A stretch of 64,000 nt of DNA from Pseudonocardia cypriaca. Its GTDB lineage: Bacteria > Actinomycetota > Actinomycetes > Mycobacteriales > Pseudonocardiaceae. The first letter of the stretch is position 1, and each line of letters begins with the position of its first letter. The notes beneath the pieces are model-generated. The model was not told where the DNA came from. It ran no database searches and saw only the letters and a list, made by a program, of their open reading frames with translations. The translations under genes and the position numbers were made by a program. The stretch covers positions 2,046,001-2,110,000 of the forward strand of contig NZ_VFPH01000001.1 of the NCBI RefSeq assembly GCF_006717045.1, read 5' to 3'. Below, piece after piece: positions 1 to 8,730 of the stretch.

Positions 1-143
1 CGCGGGAGCTGCGGCAGCGCTGGGAGGAGGCGGGGCGGCCACCGCTCCCACCGCCCACGGCCGACGCGCACGACGCACTTGCCGATGCGCGGCTCAACCG
101 CAGGCGCTGGGAGGCGATCGAGGCGGCGGTGGCCGCCCGCTGA
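1..143 (+). CDS. 3'-5' exoribonuclease, C-terminal end (partial)
   Basis: The left edge cuts this gene. The frame beginning at base 3 reads about 46 codons to the TGA at 141-143 and ends in an Ala/Arg-rich helix preceded by HDALADAR. That segment and the position directly before class II DAHP synthase match the end of the DEDD-type 3'-5' exoribonuclease AS (Rv2179c of M. tuberculosis, next to aroG), which trims RNA 3' ends. The DEDD catalytic core is outside the window, so the call rests on the tail and on synteny only. Confidence 0.6.
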   Translation, partial: RELRQRWEEAGRPPLPPPTADAHDALADARLNRRRWEAIEAAVAAR

Positions 144-165
144 CGCTGGATCAGGTCCGGATCGT

Positions 166-309
166 CTACGTGAAGATGCTCACGCCGCCCGGGCCGACGA
201 GCAGCCCGACGATGATGAGCACGATTCCCCAGAGCATCTGCCCGCGCAGGAGCGAGAGCACGCCTGCGACGACGAGGATCACTGCGACAATCCACAATAG
301 AGTCGACAT
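166..309 (-). CDS. GPGG-motif small membrane protein (47 aa)
   Basis: A 47-residue ORF starting ATG at 309 and ending TAG at 166-168. It has two short hydrophobic helices (about residues 4-20 and 26-38) separated by a basic turn (LLRGQ), followed by GPGGVSIFT at the C-terminus. The Gly-Pro-Gly-Gly tail defines a family of tiny actinobacterial inner-membrane proteins of unknown function. It lies convergent to the exoribonuclease and divergent from aroG. The start is the only ATG giving both helices. It is easily missed because of its size. The role cannot be inferred from sequence. Confidence 0.75.
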   Translation of the reverse strand: MSTLLWIVAVILVVAGVLSLLRGQMLWGIVLIIVGLLVGPGGVSIFT

Positions 310-384
310 GCACGAGAGTTCCCAGGGAGCCGGAATGGAATCCGGCCGAACGGGTGGTCACGGCAGGTCCTACTCTTGGTCCTC

Positions 385-1773
385 GTGAACTGGACGGTCG
401 ACGCACCGGTCGAGGTGCTGCCCGAGTTGCCTCCGCTGCCCCCTGACCTGCGGGCCCGTCTCGACGACGCGCTGTCCCGCCCGGCCGCGCAGCAGCCCGA
501 GTGGCCAGACGCCGAGCACGTCGCCCACGTCCGCACCGTGCTCGAGAGTGTGCCCCCGGTCACACTGCCGCCGGAGGTCGACCGGCTGCGGGAGCGGCTC
601 GCAGCCGTTGCGAGGGGCGAGGCGTTCCTCCTGCAGGGCGGCGACTGCGCCGAGACGTTCGTCGACAACACCGAACCGCACATCCGGGCCACCATCCGCA
701 CGCTGCTGCAGATGGCGATCGTGCTGACCTACGGCGCCTCGCTGCCCGTGGTCAAGGTGGGCCGGATCGCGGGTCAGTACGCCAAGCCGCGCAGCGCCCC
801 CGTCGACGCGCTGGGCCTGCCGTCCTACCGCGGTGACATCGTCAACTCGCTCGTGGCCACCCCGGAGGCCCGGGTGCCCGACCCGTCCCGCATGGTGCGC
901 GCCTACGCCAACGCGGGCGCGGCGATGAACCTGGTGCGGGCGCTCACCGCCACCGGCATGGCCGACCTCACGATGGTGCACGACTGGAACAAGGACTTCG
1001 TGCGCACCTCTCCCGCCGGGGAGCGGTTCGAGGACATCGCCACCGAGATCGAGCGCGCCCTCAACTTCATGCAGGCGTGCGGCGTGGATGACCACAACCT
1101 GCACAGCGTCGAGTTCTACGCCAGCCACGAGGCGCTGCTCATCGACTACGAGCGCTCGTTGCTGCGCCTGGACGTCACCCGCCCGGAACCGCGGCTGTAC
1201 GACCTCTCGGCGCACTTCCTGTGGATCGGGGAGCGCACCCGCCAGCTCGACGGCGCCCACATCGCGTTCGCAGAGCTGCTCTCCAACCCGATCGGGCTGA
1301 AGATCGGCCCGACCACCACGCCGGAGCTGGCCGTCGAGTACGTCGAACGGCTCGACCCGCACGCCACGCCGGGCCGCCTCACGCTCGTCAGCCGCATGGG
1401 CAACGGGCGGGTCCGGGACGTGCTGCCGGCGATCGTGGAGAAGGTCGAGGCGTCCGGGCACAAGGTCATCTGGCAGTGCGACCCGATGCACGGCAACACC
1501 CACGAGTCCACCACCGGCTACAAGACCCGCCACTTCGACCGGATCGTCGACGAGGTGCAGGGCTTCTTCGAGGTCCACCGCGCGCTCGGCACCCACCCGG
1601 GCGGCATCCACGTCGAGGTCACCGGCGAGGACGTCACCGAGTGCCTCGGCGGTGCCCAGGAGATCTCCGACGCCGACCTCTCCGGCCGCTACGAGACCGC
1701 CTGCGACCCGCGCCTGAACACCCAGCAGTCGCTGGAGCTCGCGTTCCTCGTGGCGGAGATGCTGCGCGGCTGA
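385..1773 (+). CDS. aroG: 3-deoxy-D-arabino-heptulosonate 7-phosphate synthase, class II
   Basis: Condenses phosphoenolpyruvate and erythrose 4-phosphate, the first step of the shikimate pathway, in the cytoplasm. The 462-residue protein from GTG 385 (MNWTVDAPVEVLP) is the same length as M. tuberculosis AroG and is collinear with it. Recognisable blocks are FLLQGGDCAETF (metal-binding Cys near residue 87), AGQYAKPRS, WIGERTRQ, SRMGNGRVRD, WQCDPMHGNT and the C-terminal CDPRLNTQQSLELAF. A TTG at 376 is in frame but adds three residues the family lacks. The gene follows the exoribonuclease and GPGG genes as in related actinobacteria. Identification is secure. Confidence 0.97.
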   Translation: MNWTVDAPVEVLPELPPLPPDLRARLDDALSRPAAQQPEWPDAEHVAHVRTVLESVPPVTLPPEVDRLRERLAAVARGEAFLLQGGDCAETFVDNTEPHIRATIRTLLQMAIVLTYGASLPVVKVGRIAGQYAKPRSAPVDALGLPSYRGDIVNSLVATPEARVPDPSRMVRAYANAGAAMNLVRALTATGMADLTMVHDWNKDFVRTSPAGERFEDIATEIERALNFMQACGVDDHNLHSVEFYASHEALLIDYERSLLRLDVTRPEPRLYDLSAHFLWIGERTRQLDGAHIAFAELLSNPIGLKIGPTTTPELAVEYVERLDPHATPGRLTLVSRMGNGRVRDVLPAIVEKVEASGHKVIWQCDPMHGNTHESTTGYKTRHFDRIVDEVQGFFEVHRALGTHPGGIHVEVTGEDVTECLGGAQEISDADLSGRYETACDPRLNTQQSLELAFLVAEMLRG

Positions 1774-2321
1774 TCGCCGCGCCGGCTGCGCGATCGGGCG
1801 GGCCGGCGTCCGATGGTCTCGAGCCGACATCACTCACCAGGCCTTTTTCGCAGCGCCGCGCATCATCCAGGCCAACCTCCACCAGGCCTTCGGTGGCGCC
1901 GCGCATGGTGCGGGGCCGCCCCTCACGCCTCAAGGGCGCCTGCGGCGTCGCTTCGCGATCGCTGCGCGACCCTTGACCCGTGAGCCTCTGCGGCCCCTCT
2001 GGGCCCGCTTCGCGGGCAGGCTGCAGGCCTGCCCCCTTCGGCGCGCGGCGCCACCGAAGGCCGGTCTCACCACCAAGATCACGGCTTCGGCGCGAAAACC
2101 GACGCCCTGCGTCGGGAAACGCACCCAACTGGTGATCTTCGCAGCTCACGCCCCCTTCTTGGCTGATGCATCCCGGCGACCGGTCGCATGGACCGAATCG
2201 GGGTGCGTGAGCCGAAACGGGGTGCGCGACGAACAAGGACAAGGAGATGCCGACGCCAGGAGGCCCTGGGAAGGCACACCTCGAGCCCGGAGACCTCGAG
2301 CCGCGGCGACCAGGACACCGT
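1774..2321. other. 548-bp non-coding region packed with short repeats and hairpins
   Basis: No ORF with convincing codon usage on either strand. It contains an imperfect direct repeat built on CAGGCCTT...GCGCCGCGCAT (about 1838-1866 and 1882-1909), a chain of small stem-loops from about 1990 to 2065 (for example CCCGC-TTC-GCGGG and CCTTCGG...CCGAAGG), an AAGATCAC/GTGATCTT inverted pair (about 2077 and 2133), and two 18-bp near-identical direct repeats CCGAAWCGGGGTGCGYGA at 2193-2210 and 2212-2229. It separates the convergent aroG and pknL genes, so it may hold terminators; the repeats look like members of a dispersed family, which cannot be confirmed from one window. Confidence 0.6.
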
Positions 2322-4097
2322 CTAGACCGTCGTGAGCGTGACCGTCGTTTCCCGCTCCACCGTCGCGCCTGCCCGCGGGCTCTGCTCCACCACCTGGCCG
2401 TCCCTGCGGCCGAGGAACGGGATCACGCTACGGCCCTTGGCGCGCAGGTCGAGCTCCTCGAGGATCTCGGCGGCGTCGTCGAAGTCCTTGCCGACCACGT
2501 CGGGCACCTTCACGGTGTCCGACTCGCCGCTGCTCACCACGATCGTCACCGGCTGGCCGACCCGCAGCGCGGTGCCGGCCTTCGGGTCGGTTCGCAGCAC
2601 GGCGCCGGCGGGCACCGACTCGCTGTCGTCGGTGTCCCCGGAGCTGCGCACGGGCGTGAGACCGGCGGCGCGCAGCGCCTGCTCGGCGTCCGCCACCGAG
2701 GTGCCCGCCGCGATCTGGGGCACCGTGGGACGTCCGGTCGACACGGTGATCTGCACGATGGTGCCGCGCAGCAGTTCCGCGAGCGGCGCCGGGTCGGTGG
2801 CGCTGACGAGGCCCTCGGCGACCTCGTCGTCGTAGGCCTCGGTCACCCGCCCCACGAGATCGGACTCGCTGAGGAGCCGCTGCGCCGCCACGGCCTCCAA
2901 CCCCACCAGGCTCGGCATCTCCGTCCAGCGCCCGCTGCCCAGCCACCACGCCGTGACCCCGACGAGCAGTGCCAGCACGAGGACGATCGCCGTCCACACC
3001 GCGAAGGCCCGGCGGCTGCGCCTGCGGGCGCGCACGTGCGGCGGCGGGCCGCCGTCGTCGGGGCGGGGGAGGGCGCGGGTGCCCCGCGGTCCCGGGACGG
3101 GAAGGGCGGCGCTCACCGCCGTACCCACCCCGGTTCCGGTGGTTCCGGCGGCGAGGCGCTGTGGCGCGGCGGGCACGGTGTCCTGCTCCTCGACCGGACG
3201 CGGCGGCGGCACGGGCGGCGGCACGCGCGGGACGTCCAGGTGCACGGCCACCCGGTGCAGCTCGGCGAGCATCGCCGCCGCGTCGGCCGGGCGGACGGCG
3301 GGGTCGCGCCGGGTGCTGCGCAGTACGAGCTCGTCCAGTTCGGGGGGCACCTCGCCTGCGATCTGCGACGGCGGCGGCACCTCGGAGTTCACGTGCTGGT
3401 ACGCCACCGAGATCGCCGTGTCGCCGCCGTACGGCGGTGCCCCGGTGAGCAGCTCGTACAGCATGATGCCGGCCGCGTAGACGTCGCTGCGCGCGTCGGC
3501 CTTGCCGGTGGCGACCTGTTCGGGGGAGAGGTACGCGACCGTCCCCATGATCATCCCGGCCGTGCTGGCGCCCGCCTGTGCGCTCGCGGTGACCAGGCCG
3601 AAGTCGGCGACCTTGACCTCGCCCGTGCGGCTGATCAGCACGTTCTCCGGCTTCACGTCGCGGTGCACCAGACCGAGCCGGTGGGCCGCCGACAGGCCGG
3701 AGAGCACCTGCTCCATCACCGCGAACGCGGCCGGGACCCCGAGTGGGCCCCGCGCGCGCAGGACGTCGCGCAGCGTGCCGCCCTCCACCAGCTCCATGAC
3801 GAGGAACAGCAACGGCCCGTCGCCACCGAGGCCGGTGCCGGCACCGGTGGGGGCCTGCCCCTGGTCGTAGACGTCGACGACGGCGGGGTGGTCGATGCGC
3901 GCCGCGGAGCGGGCCTCGCGCTCCAGCCTGCCGCGGAACGCGGGATCGGCGGCCAGCCGGGGATCCAGCACCTTGATCGCGACCGGCCGGTCGAGCCGCG
4001 TGTCGGTGCCGCGGTACACGGTGGACATTCCGCCGCGGGCGAGCAACGAGCCCACCCGGTAGCGCGCGTCGAGCAGCGCGGCAGCCGGGGCGTTCAC
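2322..4097 (-). CDS. pknL: Membrane Ser/Thr protein kinase with three PASTA domains (PknL-like)
   Basis: Hanks-type receptor kinase of 591 residues. The N-terminal kinase domain (about 12-285) shows the Gly loop ARGGMSTVYRG, catalytic Lys42 in VAIKVL, HRDVKPEN with Asp147, and DFGLV. A Pro-rich juxtamembrane linker follows, then one membrane helix (about 365-386), then three extracytoplasmic PASTA repeats to the C-terminus, as expected for binding muropeptide-like ligands. It sits divergent from the Rv2175c-like DNA-binding gene, the PknL partner and substrate in M. tuberculosis, whose PknL has no PASTA repeats. The start chosen is GTG 4097. TACCGT at 4109-4104 lies six bases upstream, fitting a leaderless transcript; no Shine-Dalgarno is visible. 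Earlier in-frame starts would run into the divergent gene. Confidence 0.9.
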   Translation of the reverse strand: MNAPAAALLDARYRVGSLLARGGMSTVYRGTDTRLDRPVAIKVLDPRLAADPAFRGRLEREARSAARIDHPAVVDVYDQGQAPTGAGTGLGGDGPLLFLVMELVEGGTLRDVLRARGPLGVPAAFAVMEQVLSGLSAAHRLGLVHRDVKPENVLISRTGEVKVADFGLVTASAQAGASTAGMIMGTVAYLSPEQVATGKADARSDVYAAGIMLYELLTGAPPYGGDTAISVAYQHVNSEVPPPSQIAGEVPPELDELVLRSTRRDPAVRPADAAAMLAELHRVAVHLDVPRVPPPVPPPRPVEEQDTVPAAPQRLAAGTTGTGVGTAVSAALPVPGPRGTRALPRPDDGGPPPHVRARRRSRRAFAVWTAIVLVLALLVGVTAWWLGSGRWTEMPSLVGLEAVAAQRLLSESDLVGRVTEAYDDEVAEGLVSATDPAPLAELLRGTIVQITVSTGRPTVPQIAAGTSVADAEQALRAAGLTPVRSSGDTDDSESVPAGAVLRTDPKAGTALRVGQPVTIVVSSGESDTVKVPDVVGKDFDDAAEILEELDLRAKGRSVIPFLGRRDGQVVEQSPRAGATVERETTVTLTTV

Positions 4098-4164
4098 GCG
4101 ATGACGGTACCGTCCGAGCTTTCCGCTTCTCCCACGCGGCGCGCCTGTGGCATCGTATCGCCCC

Positions 4165-4521
4165 GTGAACGACGTTGTCGGGCTGTCGGCGGACATCGCG
4201 ACCCTGCCCATCGCGGAGATGGCGCAGCGGCTGGGTCAGCCGGTCTCCCGGGTGCATCAGCTCGTGCGCGACGGCCATCTGCTGTCGTTCCGGCGCGACG
4301 GGGGAGTCGTCGTCCCGACCGACTTCCTCGGCGACGACGGCGCGGTGATCAAGGGGTTGTCGGGCACCATCACCGTCCTGAGGGACGGCGGCTACGCAGA
4401 CGATGACATCCTGCGCTGGCTCTTCGCGGAGGACGACTCGCTGCCGGGCACCCCGGTCGCGTCACTGCGCGCCGGCCGGCACCGCGAGGTCAAGCGCAGA
4501 GCCCAAGCGATGGCCTTCTGA
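4165..4521 (+). CDS. Winged-helix DNA-binding protein, Rv2175c family
   Basis: A 118-residue protein with an N-terminal helix-turn-helix (LPIAEMAQRLGQPVSRVHQLV), a basic wing (FRRDGGVVVP) and the C-terminal RRAQAMAF tail of the Rv2175c family. In mycobacteria this protein binds DNA and is phosphorylated by PknL, which lowers binding; here too the two genes are divergent neighbours, implying the same pair. The start is placed at GTG 4165; an in-frame GTG at 4147 would add six unconserved residues. The N-terminus is shorter than in M. tuberculosis, so the phosphorylated Thr region may be missing. Confidence 0.85.
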   Translation: MNDVVGLSADIATLPIAEMAQRLGQPVSRVHQLVRDGHLLSFRRDGGVVVPTDFLGDDGAVIKGLSGTITVLRDGGYADDDILRWLFAEDDSLPGTPVASLRAGRHREVKRRAQAMAF

Positions 4522-4533
4522 CGCCTGCACGCA

Positions 4534-4568
4534 CCGCGACTCGCGCACACCCACAGCGCGACTCGCGG
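4534..4568. terminator. Inverted repeat between convergent genes
   Basis: CCGCGACTCGCGC and GCGCGACTCGCGG flank a nine-base loop and pair except at the centre. It lies in the 60-bp gap between the ends of the Rv2175c-like gene and crtB, so it may act as a bidirectional terminator. There is no U-tract, as is common in actinobacteria. Confidence 0.5.
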
Positions 4569-4581
4569 AACATGCGATCCC

Positions 4582-5523
4582 TCACGCGCGGGCGCGCGCT
4601 AGCAGGGCGCGGAGCAGCCCGGGGACGGCCACGGCCGCCCGGGTGCGCGGGGGGACCGAGACCCGGCGGTTCAGGACGTCGTAGTCGACGGCCTCGATCC
4701 GGTCCAGGATGCCGCGGTAGAGCCTGAACGCGCAGGCCACGCATTCGCGGGACACCGGTTCGAGCATCCCGACACCCGGCTCGGCGCGTCGGTACACCGC
4801 GCGGGTGTGCGCGCCCAGGTGGGCCAGCGCTCTGCGCACCCTCGGGTCGCGGGTGCGGGTGCGGCGGCACCAGGTCAGGAGATCGCGGTCGACGCCGAAC
4901 GCCGCCAGCTCCGCGGCGGGCAGGTAGACGCGGCCCCGGTCGAGGTCCTCACCGACGTCGCGCAGGAAGTTGGTGAGCTGGAACGCCACGCCGAGCGCCG
5001 CGGCCGGGTCCTCGGCCTCCTCCCGCGGCACCACGGTGCCGAGCACGGGCAGCATCTGGAGGCCGATCACCGCGGCCGAGCCGTGCACGTACCGGCCGAG
5101 CTCGTCGAACGTGGCGTACTCGGTGACCTCGGTGTCCATCCGCATCGACGCGAGGAAGTCGACGAAGTGGGCGGGATCGAGCGCGTACCGGCGGGCGGTG
5201 TCGGCGACGGCGGCGAGCACCGGGTGCTCCGCCCGCTCCCCGGCCAGCGCCTGCTGCAGCTGCGTGCCCAACAGGTCGAGCTGGGCCGCCTTCTCGGCGA
5301 CGGGGCGGGCGTCGCCGAGGTCGTCGACGATCTCGTCGGCGTAGCGCGCGAAGCCGTACAGCGCGTGCACCGCGGGCCGGCGCGCGGCGGGGAGCAGCCG
5401 GGTGGCGAGGAAGTAGGTACGCCCGTGGTGCGCGTTCAGCGCCCGGCAGACGGCGTAGCCGGCCCGCAGCGCCGGGTCGGTGATCCCGGCGGCGTCGAGC
5501 TCAGCTCGTGCGCTGCTCTGCAC
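4582..5523 (-). CDS. crtB: Phytoene synthase
   Basis: Head-to-head condensation of two geranylgeranyl diphosphates to phytoene, the committed carotenoid step. The 313-residue protein has both Asp-rich Mg-diphosphate sites: YADEIVDD near residues 61-68 and DVGEDLDRGRVYLP near 190-203, with FQLTNFLRD before the second. It is last in the minus-strand operon idsA-crtI-mptA-crtB and its GTG start at 5523 overlaps the mptA end by 23 bases, implying translational coupling. Squalene synthase is the alternative reading of the fold, but crtI in the same operon favours phytoene synthase. Confidence 0.9.
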   Translation of the reverse strand: MQSSARAELDAAGITDPALRAGYAVCRALNAHHGRTYFLATRLLPAARRPAVHALYGFARYADEIVDDLGDARPVAEKAAQLDLLGTQLQQALAGERAEHPVLAAVADTARRYALDPAHFVDFLASMRMDTEVTEYATFDELGRYVHGSAAVIGLQMLPVLGTVVPREEAEDPAAALGVAFQLTNFLRDVGEDLDRGRVYLPAAELAAFGVDRDLLTWCRRTRTRDPRVRRALAHLGAHTRAVYRRAEPGVGMLEPVSRECVACAFRLYRGILDRIEAVDYDVLNRRVSVPPRTRAAVAVPGLLRALLARARA

Positions 5524-7153
5524 CGTCGACGATGTTCGCGGGGAACTCCTGCCGGGGCCGCTGCCACGCGCCGGCGGACAGGCGCAGCGGGTCGGGACGC
5601 ACCAGCGACACCGCGGCGAGCACCGCGACCAGCCCCCACGCGATGAGGTACGGCGGGTTGTAGAGGGCGTCCTCGCCGTTGGAGTAGTAGCAGATCGTGA
5701 GCATCACCGACACGAAGACGGTCATCTGCAGCGCGCGCACCGACCAGGCGGTGGCCGCGACCAGCGCCATGCCCCAGCTGACGTACCAGGGCAGCATGGC
5801 GGGGGAGAGCACGGCGGTGGCCAGGAGCACGACACCGGCGCGGCGCACGGCGTCCGGACCGCCGTCGCGCGCTGCCAGCCACTGCCGCACGGCGATGTAG
5901 ACCAGCAGGATCCCGCCGAGCACGCGCGAGACGTTGATGAACGGCTGCTTCGGCACGTTGACGAGGGCGCTGAGCAGGGTGTGGGTGAACTCGCCCACCG
6001 CGGTGGGGAGCGACATCCAGTTCACGATCATCGACGGGGCGCTCAGCGCGGGCAGCCAGCCCAGCCCGACCCCGGCCGCGAACGTGCAGGCTGCGAACAC
6101 CGCGACGAAGACGGCGAGACCGGCCGCGATCGCCTTCGCGATGCGCGCCCGCTGCGAGCCGGACATGTGTGCCGCCCACACCAGCACGAGGAACGGCAGC
6201 GCGATCACGGCGCTCGCCTTCACGGCCATGGCCAGTGTGACGAGTGCGATGCCGAGCGCGTGCCTGCCGCGCAGCGCGATGAGCGCGCCGGTGGCGAGCA
6301 GGCCGACGACGAGCAGGTCGTTGTGGCCTCCGCCGACCATGTGGATGACCGTCAAGGGGTTGGCGACCGCCACCCACAGCGCGACGGACACGCGGCCGCC
6401 GAGCCGGCGGGTGAGCTCGGGCAGCGCCCACACGAACAGCAGCAGGCCGGGCAGCAGCGCCAGGCGCATCAGCACGACGCCGAGGATGATCGTGTCGCCG
6501 GTGACCCACGCGACGGCCTTCGCGATCAGGATGAACAGCGGCCCGTACGGCGCCGGGGTGTCCTGCCAGAAGTAGTGGACGTTGTCGGCGAAGATCCCCG
6601 GCAACGCCTCGGGGCCCACCGCGTACGGGTCGAATCCGGCCAGCGGCAGGCCGCCCTGGGCGAGGTAGCTGAAGATGTCGCGGGTGAACAGCGGCGGTGC
6701 GAACAGCATCGGCGCCGTCCAGACGGCGGCCGTGGTGAGCACCGCGCGGCCACGCGCCCGGTGGGCGAGCACCTCGCGGCCCAGCAGGATCCACGCCCAC
6801 ACCATCAGGCCGACGCCGCCGTACATGAGCACGCTGGCCAGCTCGCGGCCGTGCCCGTACCGCCAGAAGCCGAGCGGCGAGTTGGTGAGCACCGGGTCGT
6901 GGACCAGCACCCCGCCCGCGCCGAAGCCGCCGATCAGCAGCATCAGCGCGGCGGCGAGCCCCAGGAGCAGCGGGCGGCGGGCCGGGTGGCCGAACCGGTC
7001 GCGCCACGATCGCCGGGGGGCAGGACCGGGTTCGACGGGGGGCGGCGCGTCGAGGATGTCGGGCGCGCCGCTGGGCGCGGCTGCGCGTTCCGCTGCCGTG
7101 TCGGGGAGCGTCGACCCGTCGACCGGTGATGGTGGCTTCATGACGCGATCCAT
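5501..7153 (-). CDS. mptA: Alpha-(1->6)-mannosyltransferase, GT-C membrane protein (MptA family)
   Basis: A 550-residue polytopic membrane protein with about 12 hydrophobic helices. MptA-family blocks include LLFAPPLFTRDIFSYLAQG, GFDPYAVGP, DTPAPYGPLF and NPLTVIHMVGGGHNDLL. M. tuberculosis MptA (Rv2174) uses polyprenyl-phosphate mannose to elongate the alpha-1,6-mannan of lipomannan on the outer leaflet. The ATG at 7153 has AGGGG about 11 bases upstream and follows the crtI stop; ATG 7141 is possible. The gene sits between crtI and crtB although the mycobacterial order idsA2-mptA is otherwise kept, so carotenoid genes appear to have been placed around it. A carotenoid-glycosylating role cannot be excluded but is not suggested by the motifs. 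Confidence 0.85.
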   Translation of the reverse strand: MDRVMKPPSPVDGSTLPDTAAERAAAPSGAPDILDAPPPVEPGPAPRRSWRDRFGHPARRPLLLGLAAALMLLIGGFGAGGVLVHDPVLTNSPLGFWRYGHGRELASVLMYGGVGLMVWAWILLGREVLAHRARGRAVLTTAAVWTAPMLFAPPLFTRDIFSYLAQGGLPLAGFDPYAVGPEALPGIFADNVHYFWQDTPAPYGPLFILIAKAVAWVTGDTIILGVVLMRLALLPGLLLFVWALPELTRRLGGRVSVALWVAVANPLTVIHMVGGGHNDLLVVGLLATGALIALRGRHALGIALVTLAMAVKASAVIALPFLVLVWAAHMSGSQRARIAKAIAAGLAVFVAVFAACTFAAGVGLGWLPALSAPSMIVNWMSLPTAVGEFTHTLLSALVNVPKQPFINVSRVLGGILLVYIAVRQWLAARDGGPDAVRRAGVVLLATAVLSPAMLPWYVSWGMALVAATAWSVRALQMTVFVSVMLTICYYSNGEDALYNPPYLIAWGLVAVLAAVSLVRPDPLRLSAGAWQRPRQEFPANIVDGAEQRTS

Positions 7154-7169
7154 GCTCGCACGACCCCTG

Positions 7170-8717
7170 TCAGCGCCCGGTGGGTACCCTGCGCGCCCGC
7201 GAGGGCGGCAGGTCAGCGGCACCCGTGATGCGCTGTGCGGCGAGCCGCCCGGAGATCAGCACCGGCGGGATCCCGACGCCGGGGGTCGTGCCGCAGCCTG
7301 CGAGCACGGCGTTCTCCACGCCCCGCACCAGGTTGCGGGGGCGGAACGGCCCGGTCTGGGCGAACGTGTGGGCGGCGGAGAACGGGGTGCCCGCGGCGTG
7401 TCCCGCCGCGGCCCAGTCGACCGGCGTGACCAGGTCGGAGACGTCGAGATCCGCCCTGAGCTCGATCCCGCGGTCCGCGAGGACGGAGAGCAGCTCGTCG
7501 CGGTAGGCGGGGCCGACGTGGGCCCAGTCGATGCGGCCCCGCACGAGGTTCGGGCACGGCGCCAGCACGTAGACCAGCTCCGACCCGGCGGGCGCGAGTC
7601 CGGGATCGGTTGCGGTGGGCCGGGTGACCAGGATCGACGGGTCGCTCATCAGCCGACCCTCGTCGATGATCTCCTCGAACGTCCGGCGCCAGGCCGCGCC
7701 GAACGAGATCGTGTGGTGGGCGAGCTCCGGCCGCGGCGTGCGCAGCCCGGCGTGCAGCACGACCGCGCTCGGCGACCAGCGCAGCGGCACCGCGCGTCGC
7801 GGCGCTCGCCCGATCAGGTCGTGGACGACCGGGAGGTCGGGGGTGAGGACGACCGCGTCGCACGGCAGGCGCTCGCCGTCGGCGCCGTCGCGGCCGGCGT
7901 GCCGGACCGCGGTGACGCGTCCGCCGCGCCGCTCGAGACCGGTGGCCGTGCGTCCGTAGTGGATCCGCGCACCCGCGTTCACCGCGGCGTCGGCCAGCGC
8001 CTGCCCGACCCGCCGCATGCCGCCGCGCGGGAAGTACACGCCCGCGATGGTGTCCATGAAGGCGATCACGCCGTACGCGCCGAGCGCGCGGTGCGGCGGC
8101 ACGCCCGCGTACAGCGACTGGAACGTGAAGATCCGCTGCAGCCGCTCGTCGGGCAGCATCCGGGCCACCCGCGGGCCGAGACGGCCGAAGCCGCCGAGCG
8201 CGGCGAGCCGGGCCAGGTCGGGACCGACGAGACCCAGCGGCGAGTCGTGGTTGGCGCCGATGAACCGGTGGATCTCCACCTCGTACAGCCGGGTGAGCCA
8301 CGCCCGCGTCCGCTCGTACCCGGCGGCGGCCGCGGCTCCGCAGGTGGCCCGGACCTCGGAGGCCATCGCCTCGGCGTCGGTGTGCACGTCGATCGTGGAG
8401 CCGTCGGCGAAGCGGGCCCGGTAGGCGGGGTCGAGCGGTACGAGCTCGAGCCGCTCGTCGATCTTCTCCCCGACGGCGGAGAAGGCCTCGTCGAGCAGCT
8501 CGGGCATCGTGAGCACGGTGGGGCCGGGGTCGGCGTGGTAGGTCCCGCGCGGCGAGCGCAGGTCGAGCCGGCCGGCCCGGCCGCCCGGGTGCTCGGCGCG
8601 TTCCAGCACGGTGACGCGCCGGCCGGCACCGAGCAGGTGGAGCGCGGTCGAGAGCCCCGCGAGCCCGGCGCCGACGACCACCACGTGGTCGGTGCGCCCG
8701 GGCACGCCCCGGCTCAA
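7170..8717 (-). CDS. crtI: Phytoene desaturase / carotenoid oxidoreductase
   Basis: FAD-dependent desaturase acting on phytoene from CrtB. The N-terminus carries the dinucleotide-binding motif VVVVGAGLAGLSTALHLLGAG; next come GGRAGRLDLRSPRGTYHADPGPT, a substrate region with FTFQSLYAGVPPHRALGAYGVI, and the C-terminal FAD signature GTTPGVGIPPVLISGRLAA typical of CrtI. About 515 residues, the usual length. The start is uncertain: TTG 8717 has GGAG six bases upstream; GTG 8705 is an alternative four codons in. It begins just beyond the idsA stop and is operon-coupled with mptA downstream. Confidence 0.9.
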   Translation of the reverse strand: MSRGVPGRTDHVVVVGAGLAGLSTALHLLGAGRRVTVLERAEHPGGRAGRLDLRSPRGTYHADPGPTVLTMPELLDEAFSAVGEKIDERLELVPLDPAYRARFADGSTIDVHTDAEAMASEVRATCGAAAAAGYERTRAWLTRLYEVEIHRFIGANHDSPLGLVGPDLARLAALGGFGRLGPRVARMLPDERLQRIFTFQSLYAGVPPHRALGAYGVIAFMDTIAGVYFPRGGMRRVGQALADAAVNAGARIHYGRTATGLERRGGRVTAVRHAGRDGADGERLPCDAVVLTPDLPVVHDLIGRAPRRAVPLRWSPSAVVLHAGLRTPRPELAHHTISFGAAWRRTFEEIIDEGRLMSDPSILVTRPTATDPGLAPAGSELVYVLAPCPNLVRGRIDWAHVGPAYRDELLSVLADRGIELRADLDVSDLVTPVDWAAAGHAAGTPFSAAHTFAQTGPFRPRNLVRGVENAVLAGCGTTPGVGIPPVLISGRLAAQRITGAADLPPSRARRVPTGR

Positions 8718-8730
8718 CGGCAGCTCCGCG

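Noticed and set aside
1830..1976. Long frames through the aroG-pknL gap on both strands
   Set aside because: Open only because of high GC; composition is Arg/Ala/Pro-rich with no domain-like order and they cross the repeats.
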